A DNA stretch of 64,000 nt. It comes from Fictibacillus terranigra. GTDB taxonomy: Bacteria; Bacillota; Bacilli; Bacillales; Fictibacillaceae. Location: positions 1,315,942-1,379,941 of the forward strand of contig NZ_JAUHLN010000002.1 in the NCBI RefSeq assembly GCF_030412265.1, in the 5' to 3' direction. Under the pieces are notes generated by a model. It searched no databases. It had not been told where the DNA came from and saw only the letters and a list, made by a program, of their open reading frames with translations. How positions within the stretch are numbered: position 1 is the first letter of the stretch; every line of letters starts with the position of its first letter. Of this stretch, positions 23,955 to 32,684 are shown one piece after another. The position numbers and the translations under genes were made by a program.

Positions 23955-25565
23955 TTATGTTGAAGCTGGCTGCTCCATACTCTGTTCCTGTTTTTTTAGG
24001 TCTTCATCATCGTTATCGATAACCGCTTTTGGAAGACCTGAATGCTTAGCCCAGAAAAAGATCAGCAGAGATCCAATGGCGATGATGATAAGGTCCCATG
24101 GATTCTTCAATAGGCCTTGTCCTCCTCCAAAAGAACCGAAATAAGAAATGATCAGCATCATCACATAGTAGCCAACCAGCCACCAGGAGGACTTCAATTG
24201 CTGTGCAAGACTGACTTCTTTCTTCGGTACGTATTTCGAGAACACCAGATAGATGATGAACATCAAAAGCTGTGAACCGATTAGCCATGAGATCGTCTTC
24301 CAGCCGGACCAATATACAATATAGGTCGCGAATATAAATGACAGAGGAGCAATGATACTCATCCCTTTAAGGGTAAATGGCTTATGGAGATCCTTTGCGT
24401 TTAAGCGGAAAGCAGCCGAAGAAATCGGAGCAATCGCATAGGAAAGAATCAATGCCACCGAACATACATTGACGAGCGCGTTCCAAGAAGGAAACGGCAG
24501 CGTCCAGAACACGGACAGCACGAAGGACAGCCATAATGAAGGCCGTGGTATACCTGTCTTTTCATGCACTCTTGAAAAAACATTAAACAGCGTGCCGGTC
24601 CGGCTCCAAGCATATACTAAACGGGCTGTTGTGTTCATAAAGATATTTCCATTCCCGCCAGGTGAAATGATGGCATCGAGAACAACGATCGTTGCGAGCC
24701 AACCTAATCCAAGCGCAACAGCAATATCTTTAAACGGCAGAGCAAACTCCTGCTGAATTTTCCCCCAGCCTTCTCCAAGCATGTCTGTCGGAATAGCTCC
24801 GATAAAGAGAATTTGCAGAAGGGAATAGATCAAAGCGGCAAGAACGATGCACACAATGAGGGCGATTGGAATGTTGCGTTGTGGATTTTTCACCTCTCCC
24901 GCAACAGAGACAATGGGATGCAGCCCTAGGTAGGCAAACATGACACCACCTGTCGATATAGCGGCTTGAACACCTTGGAAACCGAATGGAGCAAATCCTT
25001 CAACCGAGAAGTTTCCGGATTTAAAATGGAAGGCTAACACGGCGATGATGGTGAGCGGGACAAAATACTTAAAAATCGAAATGATAATGTTCGACTTTGT
25101 AAATGTTTTAACACTCCAGTAGTTCAATAGGAAAAACAGGCAAAGCAATCCGAATTGTACAAGCCAGCCGGCTATGGTTGGTGAATCGGATCCTGCTTTT
25201 GTTAGTCCCGGGAACCAATAAGCAATATACTGTCTGACCGCAGTTACTTCTATTGAAATTAAGCTTGTGTAAGCGACAATAGTGATAAAGGAAATAAGAT
25301 ATCCTACAAGCGGTCCATGAGAATATACCGGATACCTTAAAATTCCGCCTGTACGGGGCAATGCGGCACCAAGTTCAGCATAAACCAGCCCGATAAGCAA
25401 GATGATGACTCCTCCAATAATCCAGGAAAAACTTCCAACAGGCCCTGCTTTCGATGCAACGTTGCTTACTGCGAACAGCCACGCTGATCCAAAAATGGCT
25501 CCTAGTCCGATGAGTATAAGATCTAATAATGATATCGTTTTTTTAAATGGTCCTTGATCTGACAT
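23955..25565 (-). CDS. APC-superfamily amino acid/polyamine transporter
   Basis: The 536-residue integral membrane protein has about 12-14 helices. The APC signature LILIGLGAIFGSAWLFAVSN (about 16-35) opens it, and FAYLGLHPIVSVAGEVKNPQRNIP (about 213-236) marks helix 6 and the following loop. The C-terminal tail is cytosolic and acidic (VIDNDDEDLKKQEQS). The substrate is not readable. It is longer than typical permeases (450-500) because of the C-terminal helices and tail. It is monocistronic, with a strong terminator; the leader of 345 bp upstream holds no gene. Confidence 0.85.
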   Translation of the reverse strand: MSDQGPFKKTISLLDLILIGLGAIFGSAWLFAVSNVASKAGPVGSFSWIIGGVIILLIGLVYAELGAALPRTGGILRYPVYSHGPLVGYLISFITIVAYTSLISIEVTAVRQYIAYWFPGLTKAGSDSPTIAGWLVQFGLLCLFFLLNYWSVKTFTKSNIIISIFKYFVPLTIIAVLAFHFKSGNFSVEGFAPFGFQGVQAAISTGGVMFAYLGLHPIVSVAGEVKNPQRNIPIALIVCIVLAALIYSLLQILFIGAIPTDMLGEGWGKIQQEFALPFKDIAVALGLGWLATIVVLDAIISPGGNGNIFMNTTARLVYAWSRTGTLFNVFSRVHEKTGIPRPSLWLSFVLSVFWTLPFPSWNALVNVCSVALILSYAIAPISSAAFRLNAKDLHKPFTLKGMSIIAPLSFIFATYIVYWSGWKTISWLIGSQLLMFIIYLVFSKYVPKKEVSLAQQLKSSWWLVGYYVMMLIISYFGSFGGGQGLLKNPWDLIIIAIGSLLIFFWAKHSGLPKAVIDNDDEDLKKQEQSMEQPAST

Positions 25566-25910
25566 GAACTTCCTCCTTTAAAACTTCAAAATTCCTTTGT
25601 TTCTGCACTCCTTATCCCAATTATTTTTCGACGCGTTTTGACAAAACATACATATAAATATCCGTATTTGCGGTTTACGAAACTTATTTTTAATTTATAT
25701 GCGTTGCTAACTCATCAATCTTCGAGATGCTTCACAGCCCTGCTGAAAGAATTGTCACCTGTTTAGCATTGCCAAAAATTAAAAACCATCCCTTAAATCG
25801 CTGCCCATTAGTTACTTTCGTGCTTTTTCTTTGTTAGTTGAACGTCCGACTTTTTTATTTGTAATAAACTTTTATTTATGTTAACTTGGAAGCTTTGCGT
25901 AAATCTGGAT
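25566..25910. other. Intergenic region without a recognisable gene
   Basis: About 345 bp between the permease and nnr, AT-rich, containing the permease ribosome site (AAAGGAGG) next to 25565. I see no convincing ORF, hairpin or riboswitch in it. Confidence 0.5.
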
Positions 25911-27347
25911 TTATTGCTCGAATGATTTCATTACGAAGGGAAGATTTTCACTCACATCACTGGCCAGCATCCCTCTCTCGGCATTTTTCTGAGCCCATGA
26001 ATCTGCACTGGCCCCATGAAAATAAACAGCGTTGGCAATCGCCGATTTTACGTCCTTTTCCGAGCACAGAAAAGCTAGCAGCATTCCTGTAAGCGTATCA
26101 CCCGTGCCTCCTTTGGCAAGACCTGCATTGCCAGTCGGATTTACAAGGAGGCAGCCATCAGGAAAGGCCAATACTGTATACCTCCCTTTTAAAATAACGA
26201 TGACCCCTTGTTCTTCAGCATAGGATAACGCATAATGAAAACGGTTCTTTTGGATCTGACTTGCCGATACATCGATCATCCTGCTAAATTCGCCCGGGTG
26301 CGGGGTTAAAATGACAGAGCCTTTCCTCTTCGGGTACGTTCGTCTTTTCAAAGCCCCTGCATCAATGACCAGCTGAAGTTCAGCAGCGAATAGGTGTTCT
26401 AATGCCCGGTCGGTTTTTTTTTGATCAGTTAGCCCGGGGCCGATCGCACAGGCTTTTATGCCATTGGGCACATCGCCTTCTCCGACTGCCTCAAGACCAT
26501 CATGCTTGTACATCGCTTCTGGCAGCTGGCCCGCCAGGATTCCTGATACAAACCGGGTCGTTCCGATCGTTAGTTTTCCAATTCCGCTTTTTATTGCCCC
26601 TTTAGCCGCCAGAAGCGAACTTCCCGGCATCTCATCCGTACCTGCAAGCAGAAGCCCGGTACCAAACGTCCCTTTATGAGCACCGGCAAATCTTTTATGA
26701 AATGTCGATCTCACATGTTCTTCTGTCCAAACGTGCCAATTGGATTGCTGAGGCAAACCAATAGAAAGGACGATGGCTTTTCCGTAGAAATCTGTACTGC
26801 CTTCTAAAAAAGCAGACGGTTTATAGCCATGCAGGCAGAATGTAACATCGGCTTGAAATGCGATTTCGGTTTCACCATCATCTGCCGAGACCCCTGTGGG
26901 CAGATCCACTGCAATCTTTAGAGCCTGCTGAGAATTTGCCCATTGTACCGCTTGACCGATCTCTCCTCTCAAAGGAGGAGATGATCCAACACCAAGCATG
27001 GCATCAATGATCACATCATAGTTCCCACCACGTGCTGAGACCTTTAGACCGCAAGCCGTATAGTATGCAAAATGCTTAAATGCCGGTTCCGTACTTGGCT
27101 TACCTGATGGAAGGACGAGCTCACACTGATATCCGTTCTGCTGAAGATATCTTGACAACACGACCCCATCGCCTCCATTATTTCCTTTCCCCGCCATGAC
27201 GAGGATCCGGCGTTCCTTCGTTACCCGATCCGAAATGGCCTCATATAATGCTCTTCCCGCATTTTCCATCAGGGTATAAACATCCATTCCGCTATTCTGT
27301 GCGGTTTGATCTATGTTTTTAATCTCACTCGCTGTAAAAATATACAT
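25911..27347 (-). CDS. nnr: Bifunctional NAD(P)H-hydrate epimerase/dehydratase
   Basis: The 478-residue fusion repairs damaged NADHX/NADPHX. The N-terminal YjeF_N epimerase domain (about 1-205) has AGKGNNGGDGVVLSRYL (about 52-68). The C-terminal dehydratase, a ribokinase-like domain (about 220-470), has GSVILTPHPGEFSRM (about 344-358) and NPTGNAGLAKGGTGDTLTG (about 405-423), the nucleotide-binding anion hole and catalytic Asp. The length equals the usual bacterial fusion. It is cytosolic. Its start is close to several small unclassified sequences, so it probably has its own promoter. Confidence 0.93.
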   Translation of the reverse strand: MYIFTASEIKNIDQTAQNSGMDVYTLMENAGRALYEAISDRVTKERRILVMAGKGNNGGDGVVLSRYLQQNGYQCELVLPSGKPSTEPAFKHFAYYTACGLKVSARGGNYDVIIDAMLGVGSSPPLRGEIGQAVQWANSQQALKIAVDLPTGVSADDGETEIAFQADVTFCLHGYKPSAFLEGSTDFYGKAIVLSIGLPQQSNWHVWTEEHVRSTFHKRFAGAHKGTFGTGLLLAGTDEMPGSSLLAAKGAIKSGIGKLTIGTTRFVSGILAGQLPEAMYKHDGLEAVGEGDVPNGIKACAIGPGLTDQKKTDRALEHLFAAELQLVIDAGALKRRTYPKRKGSVILTPHPGEFSRMIDVSASQIQKNRFHYALSYAEEQGVIVILKGRYTVLAFPDGCLLVNPTGNAGLAKGGTGDTLTGMLLAFLCSEKDVKSAIANAVYFHGASADSWAQKNAERGMLASDVSENLPFVMKSFEQ

Positions 27348-27511
27348 CGAATTCGGCCTCCTCTATGCCAGATAAAGTAGCTTCCATAGTATCCTACCCT
27401 AATCAGAGAGTTGATGAACAAAAGGAGGATTTAAATTCGATTCAATTAATCAGAGCGCTCCATTATGATGAATCCGGCTCAATTAATAGGTGTTTGCGCC
27501 ACCCTCACAAC

Positions 27512-27549
27512 AAAAAAGGCCATCTCCACAGGAATGGCCTCCTTTTTAT
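27512..27549 (-). terminator. Terminator of the Lys/Glu/Pro-rich gene
   Basis: On the minus strand AGGCCATT pairs with ATGGCCT around a short loop, followed by TTTTTT. Confidence 0.8.
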
Positions 27550-28208
27550 TCAGTTGTGCTCCCGTTTTCTTGGGTTAAGCTCTGTATTTGAGCACTGTCT
27601 TCCTGCTGTTGTGGCTCGGTGTCACTCTGACCGTCGCCTATACCGTCATCCGTATCTGAATCCTCTTCCGCAGGTTTCTGGGGTTTTTCAGGCTTTGGTT
27701 TTGATTCCGGTTTCTTTTTCTGATCTTCTGGCTTCTCAGCTGGTTCTGTCACTTTAACAGGCTTTTCTTCCTCTTTTGCCGGCTTTTCAGGTTTCGCAGG
27801 TTTTTCTTTCTGTGCTGTATCGTTTTTCATGCGTTTTTCTTTTTTGGCTGGTTTCTTTTCCTTTTTTTCTTTATGCGGTTTTGTTTTTTCAGAATTTGCT
27901 TCTGTTAATGGTTTTTCTTTCTCATTTACGTATGTTTTGCCTCCGCCGTCAGCCGTTACACCGGAATGCTGCGGATCAGGAAAAAGTTTATCAGTCGAGA
28001 TCACTTGTTCGAGCATAATATTTTTCTCTTGCTGCGAAAGATCTTCCGTTGAAACAACTACATCAGATAATGTATTTAAAGGATGCGATCCTGAGCTTAG
28101 TTTCGCTTTTGGCATGTTTTCTTCAGTTTTTGCTTTCTCTCCGTTCGAAAAACCAAGCCAGACGCCCAGCAGCACGACTGCAATGGCAAGCGAGATGAAT
28201 TTATACAT
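27546..28208 (-). CDS. Membrane-anchored Lys/Glu/Pro-rich protein
   Basis: The 220-residue protein starts with one membrane-anchor helix (MYKFISLAIAVVLLGVWLGF). A conserved-looking region follows (about 30-100; LNTLSDVVVSTEDLSQQEKN, LFPDPQHSGVT). A long low-complexity stretch of KEKPAKPEKPAKEEEK type repeats (about 105-195) and an acidic tail come last. The ATG at 28208 has AGGTGGAGATT before it. The tail may reach into the wall or be an unstructured spacer. Function unknown; no catalytic motif is visible. Confidence 0.72.
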   Translation of the reverse strand: MYKFISLAIAVVLLGVWLGFSNGEKAKTEENMPKAKLSSGSHPLNTLSDVVVSTEDLSQQEKNIMLEQVISTDKLFPDPQHSGVTADGGGKTYVNEKEKPLTEANSEKTKPHKEKKEKKPAKKEKRMKNDTAQKEKPAKPEKPAKEEEKPVKVTEPAEKPEDQKKKPESKPKPEKPQKPAEEDSDTDDGIGDGQSDTEPQQQEDSAQIQSLTQENGSTTE

Positions 28209-28419
28209 AATCTCCACCTTCCCTTTTGGCTAGATACCACAATGGCTACTATTATAAACCTAAAACATATAAAGATAAAAAATCAAAATTTTATAATAAC
28301 TTGGGAAAATGAGACAGATTACTGCTTAATTATTACTATATAACAGGCTGTACTTTCCCAATTTTCCTTTTTCCATTATATGCTACTATTTTTATATAAC
28401 CTTCTTAAGGGGAGTTATC

Positions 28420-29514
28420 ATGATATTACAAACGGAAAAGGCGTCTGAAGTCATTGAATTGCTCAGTCGATGGAATGTGAGTATGAGGGATCGTAATATA
28501 GCAGTGGTCGAAGAATTAAATATGGAAGTGCAGGAACAAATCGATCCTGCCGGAATGGATCAGCATGAGATTTTATGGTATTCGCTGCTGGAAATCCGGT
28601 ATTCACTCATTCAGAAGAATTTTGATGACACCGCAGTTCTCTTGCAGCAGCTTGAACTGCTTCAAGGACAGTTATCCCCTGAAATGGCCTTCTATTATCA
28701 TTTTTTCAAAGGTATATTCGCCTACAGTATGAACCAGTACGTGGAGGCTGTCGCCTGCTATTACGAAGCAGAAAGATTTATGGGCAGTATTGAAGATAAA
28801 ATTGAAGTTGCCGAGTTCTATTATAAAGCGGCTACTGCCTATTATCACACCAGAAAGTTTTTGCTTTCTCTCAGCTATGCGAAACTGGCAAAAACCACGT
28901 TTGAGGAAGTTTCAAAAAACGACCTAAGAAGTGCAGACTGCGAAAACATTCTGGGCTTGTGCTGCCTTAGTTTAAAGCAGTACGAGCAGGCAGAAGAGCA
29001 TTTTTTGGATTCACTGGATATCGCTGAGAAGTTTAAAGATGAAGAGCTTCTCAACTTTATACGCTATAACCTTGGATTCCTTTATTCTGAACAAAACCTG
29101 TCCGATATTGCCATTCGCCACCTTAGCGAACTGTACAGCAAGGAGTTTATCCCCCATAAACTGTCCTTTCTGCTCGCAAGGGAATATTTCAAAATGGAAG
29201 ATCAAGAGAACGGTTTTTATTATCTCCAGCAGGGCATGGACGTTTGCAGTGCCATTCAGAATGAAGAATATATTCACCATCTGCAAATTTTAAATGCCCA
29301 GTACTCTACTCTTCCCTCCGAGGAAATCGAGCGAATTGTTACTGAGCATTTGAAATACTTTGAAGAAAGGCAGTTATGGGGTTTTGTGCAGGATTATGCC
29401 GAAGCTCTTGCTACTATTCTTCATCATGAAAAAAGGTTTGAAAAAGCCAGTACTTATTTTTACCAGGCGTTCCGCGCTAAAAGCAAAATTGAAGAAATGG
29501 GGTATTTACGATGA
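28420..29514 (+). CDS. Rap-family response regulator aspartate phosphatase / anti-activator
   Basis: The 364-residue protein has the Rap architecture. An N-terminal three-helix bundle (about 1-70; ASEVIELLSRWNVSMRDRN) is followed by TPR-like repeats (about 95-360; AEFYYKAATAYYHTRKFLLSL, NILGLCCLSLKQYEQAEEHFL). Rap proteins dephosphorylate Spo0F or block activators such as ComA in the cytoplasm. The Phr pentapeptide inhibits them. A phr gene overlaps the last codons. An inverted repeat TTGGGAAA...TTTCCCAA lies in the leader (28303-28360). The target cannot be assigned. Confidence 0.9.
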   Translation: MILQTEKASEVIELLSRWNVSMRDRNIAVVEELNMEVQEQIDPAGMDQHEILWYSLLEIRYSLIQKNFDDTAVLLQQLELLQGQLSPEMAFYYHFFKGIFAYSMNQYVEAVACYYEAERFMGSIEDKIEVAEFYYKAATAYYHTRKFLLSLSYAKLAKTTFEEVSKNDLRSADCENILGLCCLSLKQYEQAEEHFLDSLDIAEKFKDEELLNFIRYNLGFLYSEQNLSDIAIRHLSELYSKEFIPHKLSFLLAREYFKMEDQENGFYYLQQGMDVCSAIQNEEYIHHLQILNAQYSTLPSEEIERIVTEHLKYFEERQLWGFVQDYAEALATILHHEKRFEKASTYFYQAFRAKSKIEEMGYLR

Positions 29515-29636
29515 AAAAAGCAAAAATTTTATTAGGAACTTTTTTGGTTTTAACAGCTTTGATGGGTGTTGCAGCTGCTAATGGCGGCCTTCAAGCCGAG
29601 CACGGTGTCATTCGTGATACTACTACTAACCTATAA
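29511..29636 (+). CDS. Phr pre-pheromone peptide
   Basis: The ATG overlaps the rap stop codon (ATGA), so translation is coupled. The 41-residue product has a Sec signal peptide (MKKAKILLGTFLVLTALMGV, then AAA) and a short exported tail ending GVIRDTTTNL. The pentapeptide IRDTT fits the xRxxT pattern of known mature Phr signals (ARNQT, SRNVT), but the exact cleavage point is inferred. After export and processing, the peptide would be reimported by Opp and inhibit the adjacent Rap. A strong hairpin follows. Confidence 0.85.
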   Translation: MKKAKILLGTFLVLTALMGVAAANGGLQAEHGVIRDTTTNL

Positions 29637-29658
29637 GATGAGCATTCCATCTTATCAT

Positions 29659-29688
29659 AAAAAAAGAGCCTGATCGGCTCTTTTTTTA
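29659..29688 (+). terminator. Terminator of rap-phr
   Basis: AAAAAGAGCC/GGCTCTTTTTTT stem with a 5-nt loop after phr. Confidence 0.9.
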
Positions 29689-29716
29689 TGGTTCATTCAT
29701 TCTAAAGGAGATCTCT

Positions 29717-29905
29717 ATGAAACCAGCACTCCCATACGACGTAATTGTGGTTAACAACATGAAAGCCAGGGTTATTGCAAGCTTTGCAGATACTGTAGTC
29801 GCAGATTTCAAAGAATTTCAAGAGGTTGGTCCCCAGCACGAAAGACAAGTCATCAAACATGGTGCTTACACTATCGTTAAAGGGGATCACAATAAAAACA
29901 AATAG
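29717..29905 (+). CDS. Small uncharacterised protein (62 aa)
   Basis: A 62-residue ORF with a strong AAAGGAGATCTCT site lies between the rap-phr terminator and a second hairpin. The product is hydrophilic and mildly basic, with a beta-rich start (MKPALPYDVIVVNNMKARVI) and a His/Lys/Asn-rich end. I do not recognise it. The clean ribosome site and dedicated terminator argue that it is real. Confidence 0.6.
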   Translation: MKPALPYDVIVVNNMKARVIASFADTVVADFKEFQEVGPQHERQVIKHGAYTIVKGDHNKNK

Positions 29906-29908
29906 GAA

Positions 29909-29940
29909 GATCCCCTTGCTTTTCGCAGGGGAGTCTTTTT
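29909..29940 (+). terminator. Terminator of the 62-aa gene
   Basis: GATCCCCT pairs with AGGGGAGTC, followed by TTTTT; it is convergent to the metalloprotease gene. Confidence 0.7.
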
Positions 29941-29942
29941 CA

Positions 29943-31463
29943 TTAATTGGCAGACAGGCCTCTCGCGTTAAAAATAGCGCCGATCGTCTTTGCGTTTCTG
30001 CCTCCGTACAGCTGCTGGTCCGCTTGTTTGATCGCATGTGCTCCATCAATAAACGTTGCATTTGGCGTGAGCGACCAATGGGATTGAAGGATGATTTTAG
30101 TTGCTGCGTCCCTTCCGAGGGCACTCGCCAGTTCATAAAGAGGCTGAGACCAAATCTCTCCATCCGCATGGACTTCACCCACAGCATCTCTCGGGTACAC
30201 TTTGTTTTCATCCAGTCTTCTTAAACAAGGCGGATTTGATGATGAGTAGGAAGTTGAATCCCATTCTGCCACACAGGCATGTCCAAATCCACCCGCTGTA
30301 AAGGAATCTTCATACGTTGCTCCCAGGAAGTCTCCAAATCCCTCACCCATAGCTCCTCCTTCAGGCGAGTTCCCAAACCCGGGAACCTGGTTGTCCTGAA
30401 TGGAATGACCATATTCGTGAGCAATGACACCTGCATCCTCTGCATCATCCACCCCGCCAGAACCGAAGGTAAGATCCATTTTCGTTGGGCTGTAGAAGGA
30501 ATTATCCTGTTTATATGTGTTCACATTCGCTGTGATCGAACGATTGTTAATGTTGGTAAAACCAAGGGATTGAATGTAGCGCTGAAGTGTATCAATATGG
30601 TAGTATGCCATGACATCTTCAAATTGATTATCGGAGCGAGTGTAATGGAATATAAGGCTGGAACTTTTCGTCCTTGTTTTTGAGTTAATAGCAACAAATT
30701 GGCCTGCCAGTTTTCCAGTTCCATCAAGACCCAATAATTGAACATTTTTTAGCTGGGCGTTCAATGCTGGTGAATCGGCATCATTATTGTCTGTGAACCC
30801 TGCTGCAGTTCCGCTGGACTCCACCGGATTGGGGAGAAAAACCTGCCCTGAACCCGTTGCTTTTTGGTTTAGATCCTTTTTGTCGATTAATCTTCCATTG
30901 CCTGCATGAACAATCGCTTCCCAAGCCCCAAATGGTTCATTCGCATGAATGACGACTTTATACACAGGAATGGCTTTGCCGTTTAGGATTACATAGCCAA
31001 ACGTGTTTTGGGTCGTTCCCCACTTGCCTTTTCCTTTATCCTTTATATAGTCACCTGCCTTAGACTCAGCCTGATCCTTTGTAAGCCTGTCCGATGGACG
31101 TTCAACAGAAGTATAGGCCATATAATCTGAAACTACTAATCCAACATGTCCTTTAAGGTCGACAGTCGCCGTTAGCTGCTTGGAGAAAACCGGTGAACCG
31201 TTGACCGTCTGCTGATAACGTACATAGCTTCCCGCATCTGTTGTGACTGTCGTCACGTATTCAAGTCCTGAGAGATCATTGGCGAGGTGATATTTCGCAG
31301 CATTCTTTTTCAAATAATCATCCGCCGCTGACTTCGCGCTAAATGACTGAGCGTGTACGGTATTTCCGGCCATAACATGATTGTGCCCAAGCTGCATAGA
31401 AGGGATACTGATGGATAGAACGATAGCGGCTGCTGCCGCCCATGCCATATTCTTCTTTTTCAT
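29943..31463 (-). CDS. Secreted M36 (fungalysin-like) metallopeptidase
   Basis: The 506-residue preproprotein has a signal peptide (1 to about 39, ending VHAQ). A fungalysin/thermolysin propeptide (FTP and PepSY-like; about 45-200) and a catalytic domain follow. The zinc site HEYGH (about 349-353) and the downstream Glu of GEGFGDFLG (about 373-381) match the M36/gluzincin pattern more than thermolysin HELTH. The start follows GGAGACAGGTGA. It acts extracellularly and probably self-processes its propeptide. An M4 protease remnant 17 kb away shows that the lineage once carried another secreted protease. Confidence 0.87.
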   Translation of the reverse strand: MKKKNMAWAAAAAIVLSISIPSMQLGHNHVMAGNTVHAQSFSAKSAADDYLKKNAAKYHLANDLSGLEYVTTVTTDAGSYVRYQQTVNGSPVFSKQLTATVDLKGHVGLVVSDYMAYTSVERPSDRLTKDQAESKAGDYIKDKGKGKWGTTQNTFGYVILNGKAIPVYKVVIHANEPFGAWEAIVHAGNGRLIDKKDLNQKATGSGQVFLPNPVESSGTAAGFTDNNDADSPALNAQLKNVQLLGLDGTGKLAGQFVAINSKTRTKSSSLIFHYTRSDNQFEDVMAYYHIDTLQRYIQSLGFTNINNRSITANVNTYKQDNSFYSPTKMDLTFGSGGVDDAEDAGVIAHEYGHSIQDNQVPGFGNSPEGGAMGEGFGDFLGATYEDSFTAGGFGHACVAEWDSTSYSSSNPPCLRRLDENKVYPRDAVGEVHADGEIWSQPLYELASALGRDAATKIILQSHWSLTPNATFIDGAHAIKQADQQLYGGRNAKTIGAIFNARGLSAN

Positions 31464-31744
31464 TCACCTGTCTCCTCACTATCATAATTTTCAGACTATT
31501 TAATTGTACTCTGCCAGGATGCCACGAGCAATAGACTTATTTATCTATTTTGGAATGTTTTTACAAGATTTAATGTCCATCATGATCTGTTTTAACTGCA
31601 GTTGTCATAACCGTTCCTTCTTTCTAAATTAATATGGTAAATCTTTGTCTAGATGTGATTCATACCTCATCTTCACTTGTATTATGTTAGTAGCCCCAAA
31701 ATGAAATCACTAGATTTATGAACTAATTTAAGCATTATGTAATT
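31464..31744. other. Leader region of the metallopeptidase gene
   Basis: About 280 bp, AT-rich, between the metallopeptidase start and the terminator of the response-regulator remnant. No second gene or strong structure is seen. Confidence 0.4.
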
Positions 31745-31775
31745 AAAAAAAGTAAGCAGCCAAACCGCTGCTTAC
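31745..31775 (-). terminator. Terminator downstream of the response-regulator remnant
   Basis: On the minus strand GTAAGCAGCGG pairs with GGCTGCTTAC, followed by TTTTTTT; the stop codon of the remnant lies in its first arm. Confidence 0.88.
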
Positions 31776-32072
31776 AAATAGTGTTCAATAAGATGAACAT
31801 GATCCTGTTTTAATTTATGCTGAGAGACAGGTCTTCCAACCGTACCATAATGAATCTGAGCGTCCAGCACCCCTATATCCTTCATAAATTTTTTTAAATA
31901 CTTTCGAACAGAAAATCTTTAAAATCCCCAACTTTAAAACAAGATCATCTGTAGTAAATGGAATACTTTTCATTTCTGCGATAACCTTCCAAACCAGCCT
32001 TAAAGTCTCTTGGAATAATCCTTTCGGCAATTCCTCTGTAATCTGTTTTTTTTCAACCTTATGCAAGACCAC
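31772..32072 (-). pseudogene. C-terminal remnant of a CitT/DctR-type response regulator
   Basis: The first frame gives LPKGLFQETLRLVWKVIAEM and FTTDDLVLKLG, the start of the family's DNA-binding domain. A shift near 31922 leads to RFSVRKYLKKFMKDIGVLDA, then QIHYGTVGRPVSQHKL, the hallmark recognition helix and wing of the CitT/DcuR/DctR group (RYLxxL...YGxxGRP). The N-terminal receiver domain with the phospho-Asp is missing. The 3' end runs into its original terminator. Two short frames upstream offer no receiver sequence. Confidence 0.72.
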
Positions 32073-32105
32073 GAAACCTAAAATCGGTGTCGCCCTTGTT
32101 CAATG

Positions 32106-32684
32106 TTATACCGCTTTTTCATGCCGTTTGCGGAGCGATTCATCATCAGCGGGACGTTTCCACAGTATGAATCCTCCAATTAAATACAATAATGACGTAA
32201 GATAAAACAAGGCTCCAATCGTTAGAAAGTCAACCATGTATCCTGTGAGGATGATGGCGAGCGCTGCCCAAATCGACGTCCATAGATGATAATGTCCAAC
32301 CTTTTTTCCCGTATCATTTTTTTCCGTATGACGGGATATCGCTGTTTTTTCTGTCGTTTTCTGAACCGCTCCCAACAGCCCCATCAATATCTGAATCACG
32401 TAAACATGCCAGGTTTCCGACAACACAGGAACCAGCAGCATAAGCACTGCCATTCCCCAGGCATAGATCAGCAGGAGGGCCCGGTCACCGAACCGGTCAC
32501 TCCAACTGCCGATCAACGGATGAAATATGGCGGAAGTTAAAGCAAACAAACCGTAAGCCCATCCAAATTGTGAATAGCTGTCACCCAGATTGCGAAGAAG
32601 CAGCAGATAAAAAGGAAAAGCGATGCTGCTAGCCGTGATCATGATGCTTTGTGAACGAATGAGCTGTTTATACGTCATCTCCAT
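32106..32684 (-). CDS. Short MFS-type membrane protein
   Basis: The 192-residue protein has about six helices and an MFS motif A-like loop (GSWSDRFGDRALLLI, about 59-73), so it equals one half of a usual 12-helix transporter. It overlaps the upstream oxidase gene by 17 bp, so the two are co-transcribed. It may be a genuine half-size member or a truncated carrier. The oxidase partner suggests export of its product or a membrane-associated role. The small size makes function uncertain. Confidence 0.65.
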   Translation of the reverse strand: MEMTYKQLIRSQSIMITASSIAFPFYLLLLRNLGDSYSQFGWAYGLFALTSAIFHPLIGSWSDRFGDRALLLIYAWGMAVLMLLVPVLSETWHVYVIQILMGLLGAVQKTTEKTAISRHTEKNDTGKKVGHYHLWTSIWAALAIILTGYMVDFLTIGALFYLTSLLYLIGGFILWKRPADDESLRKRHEKAV

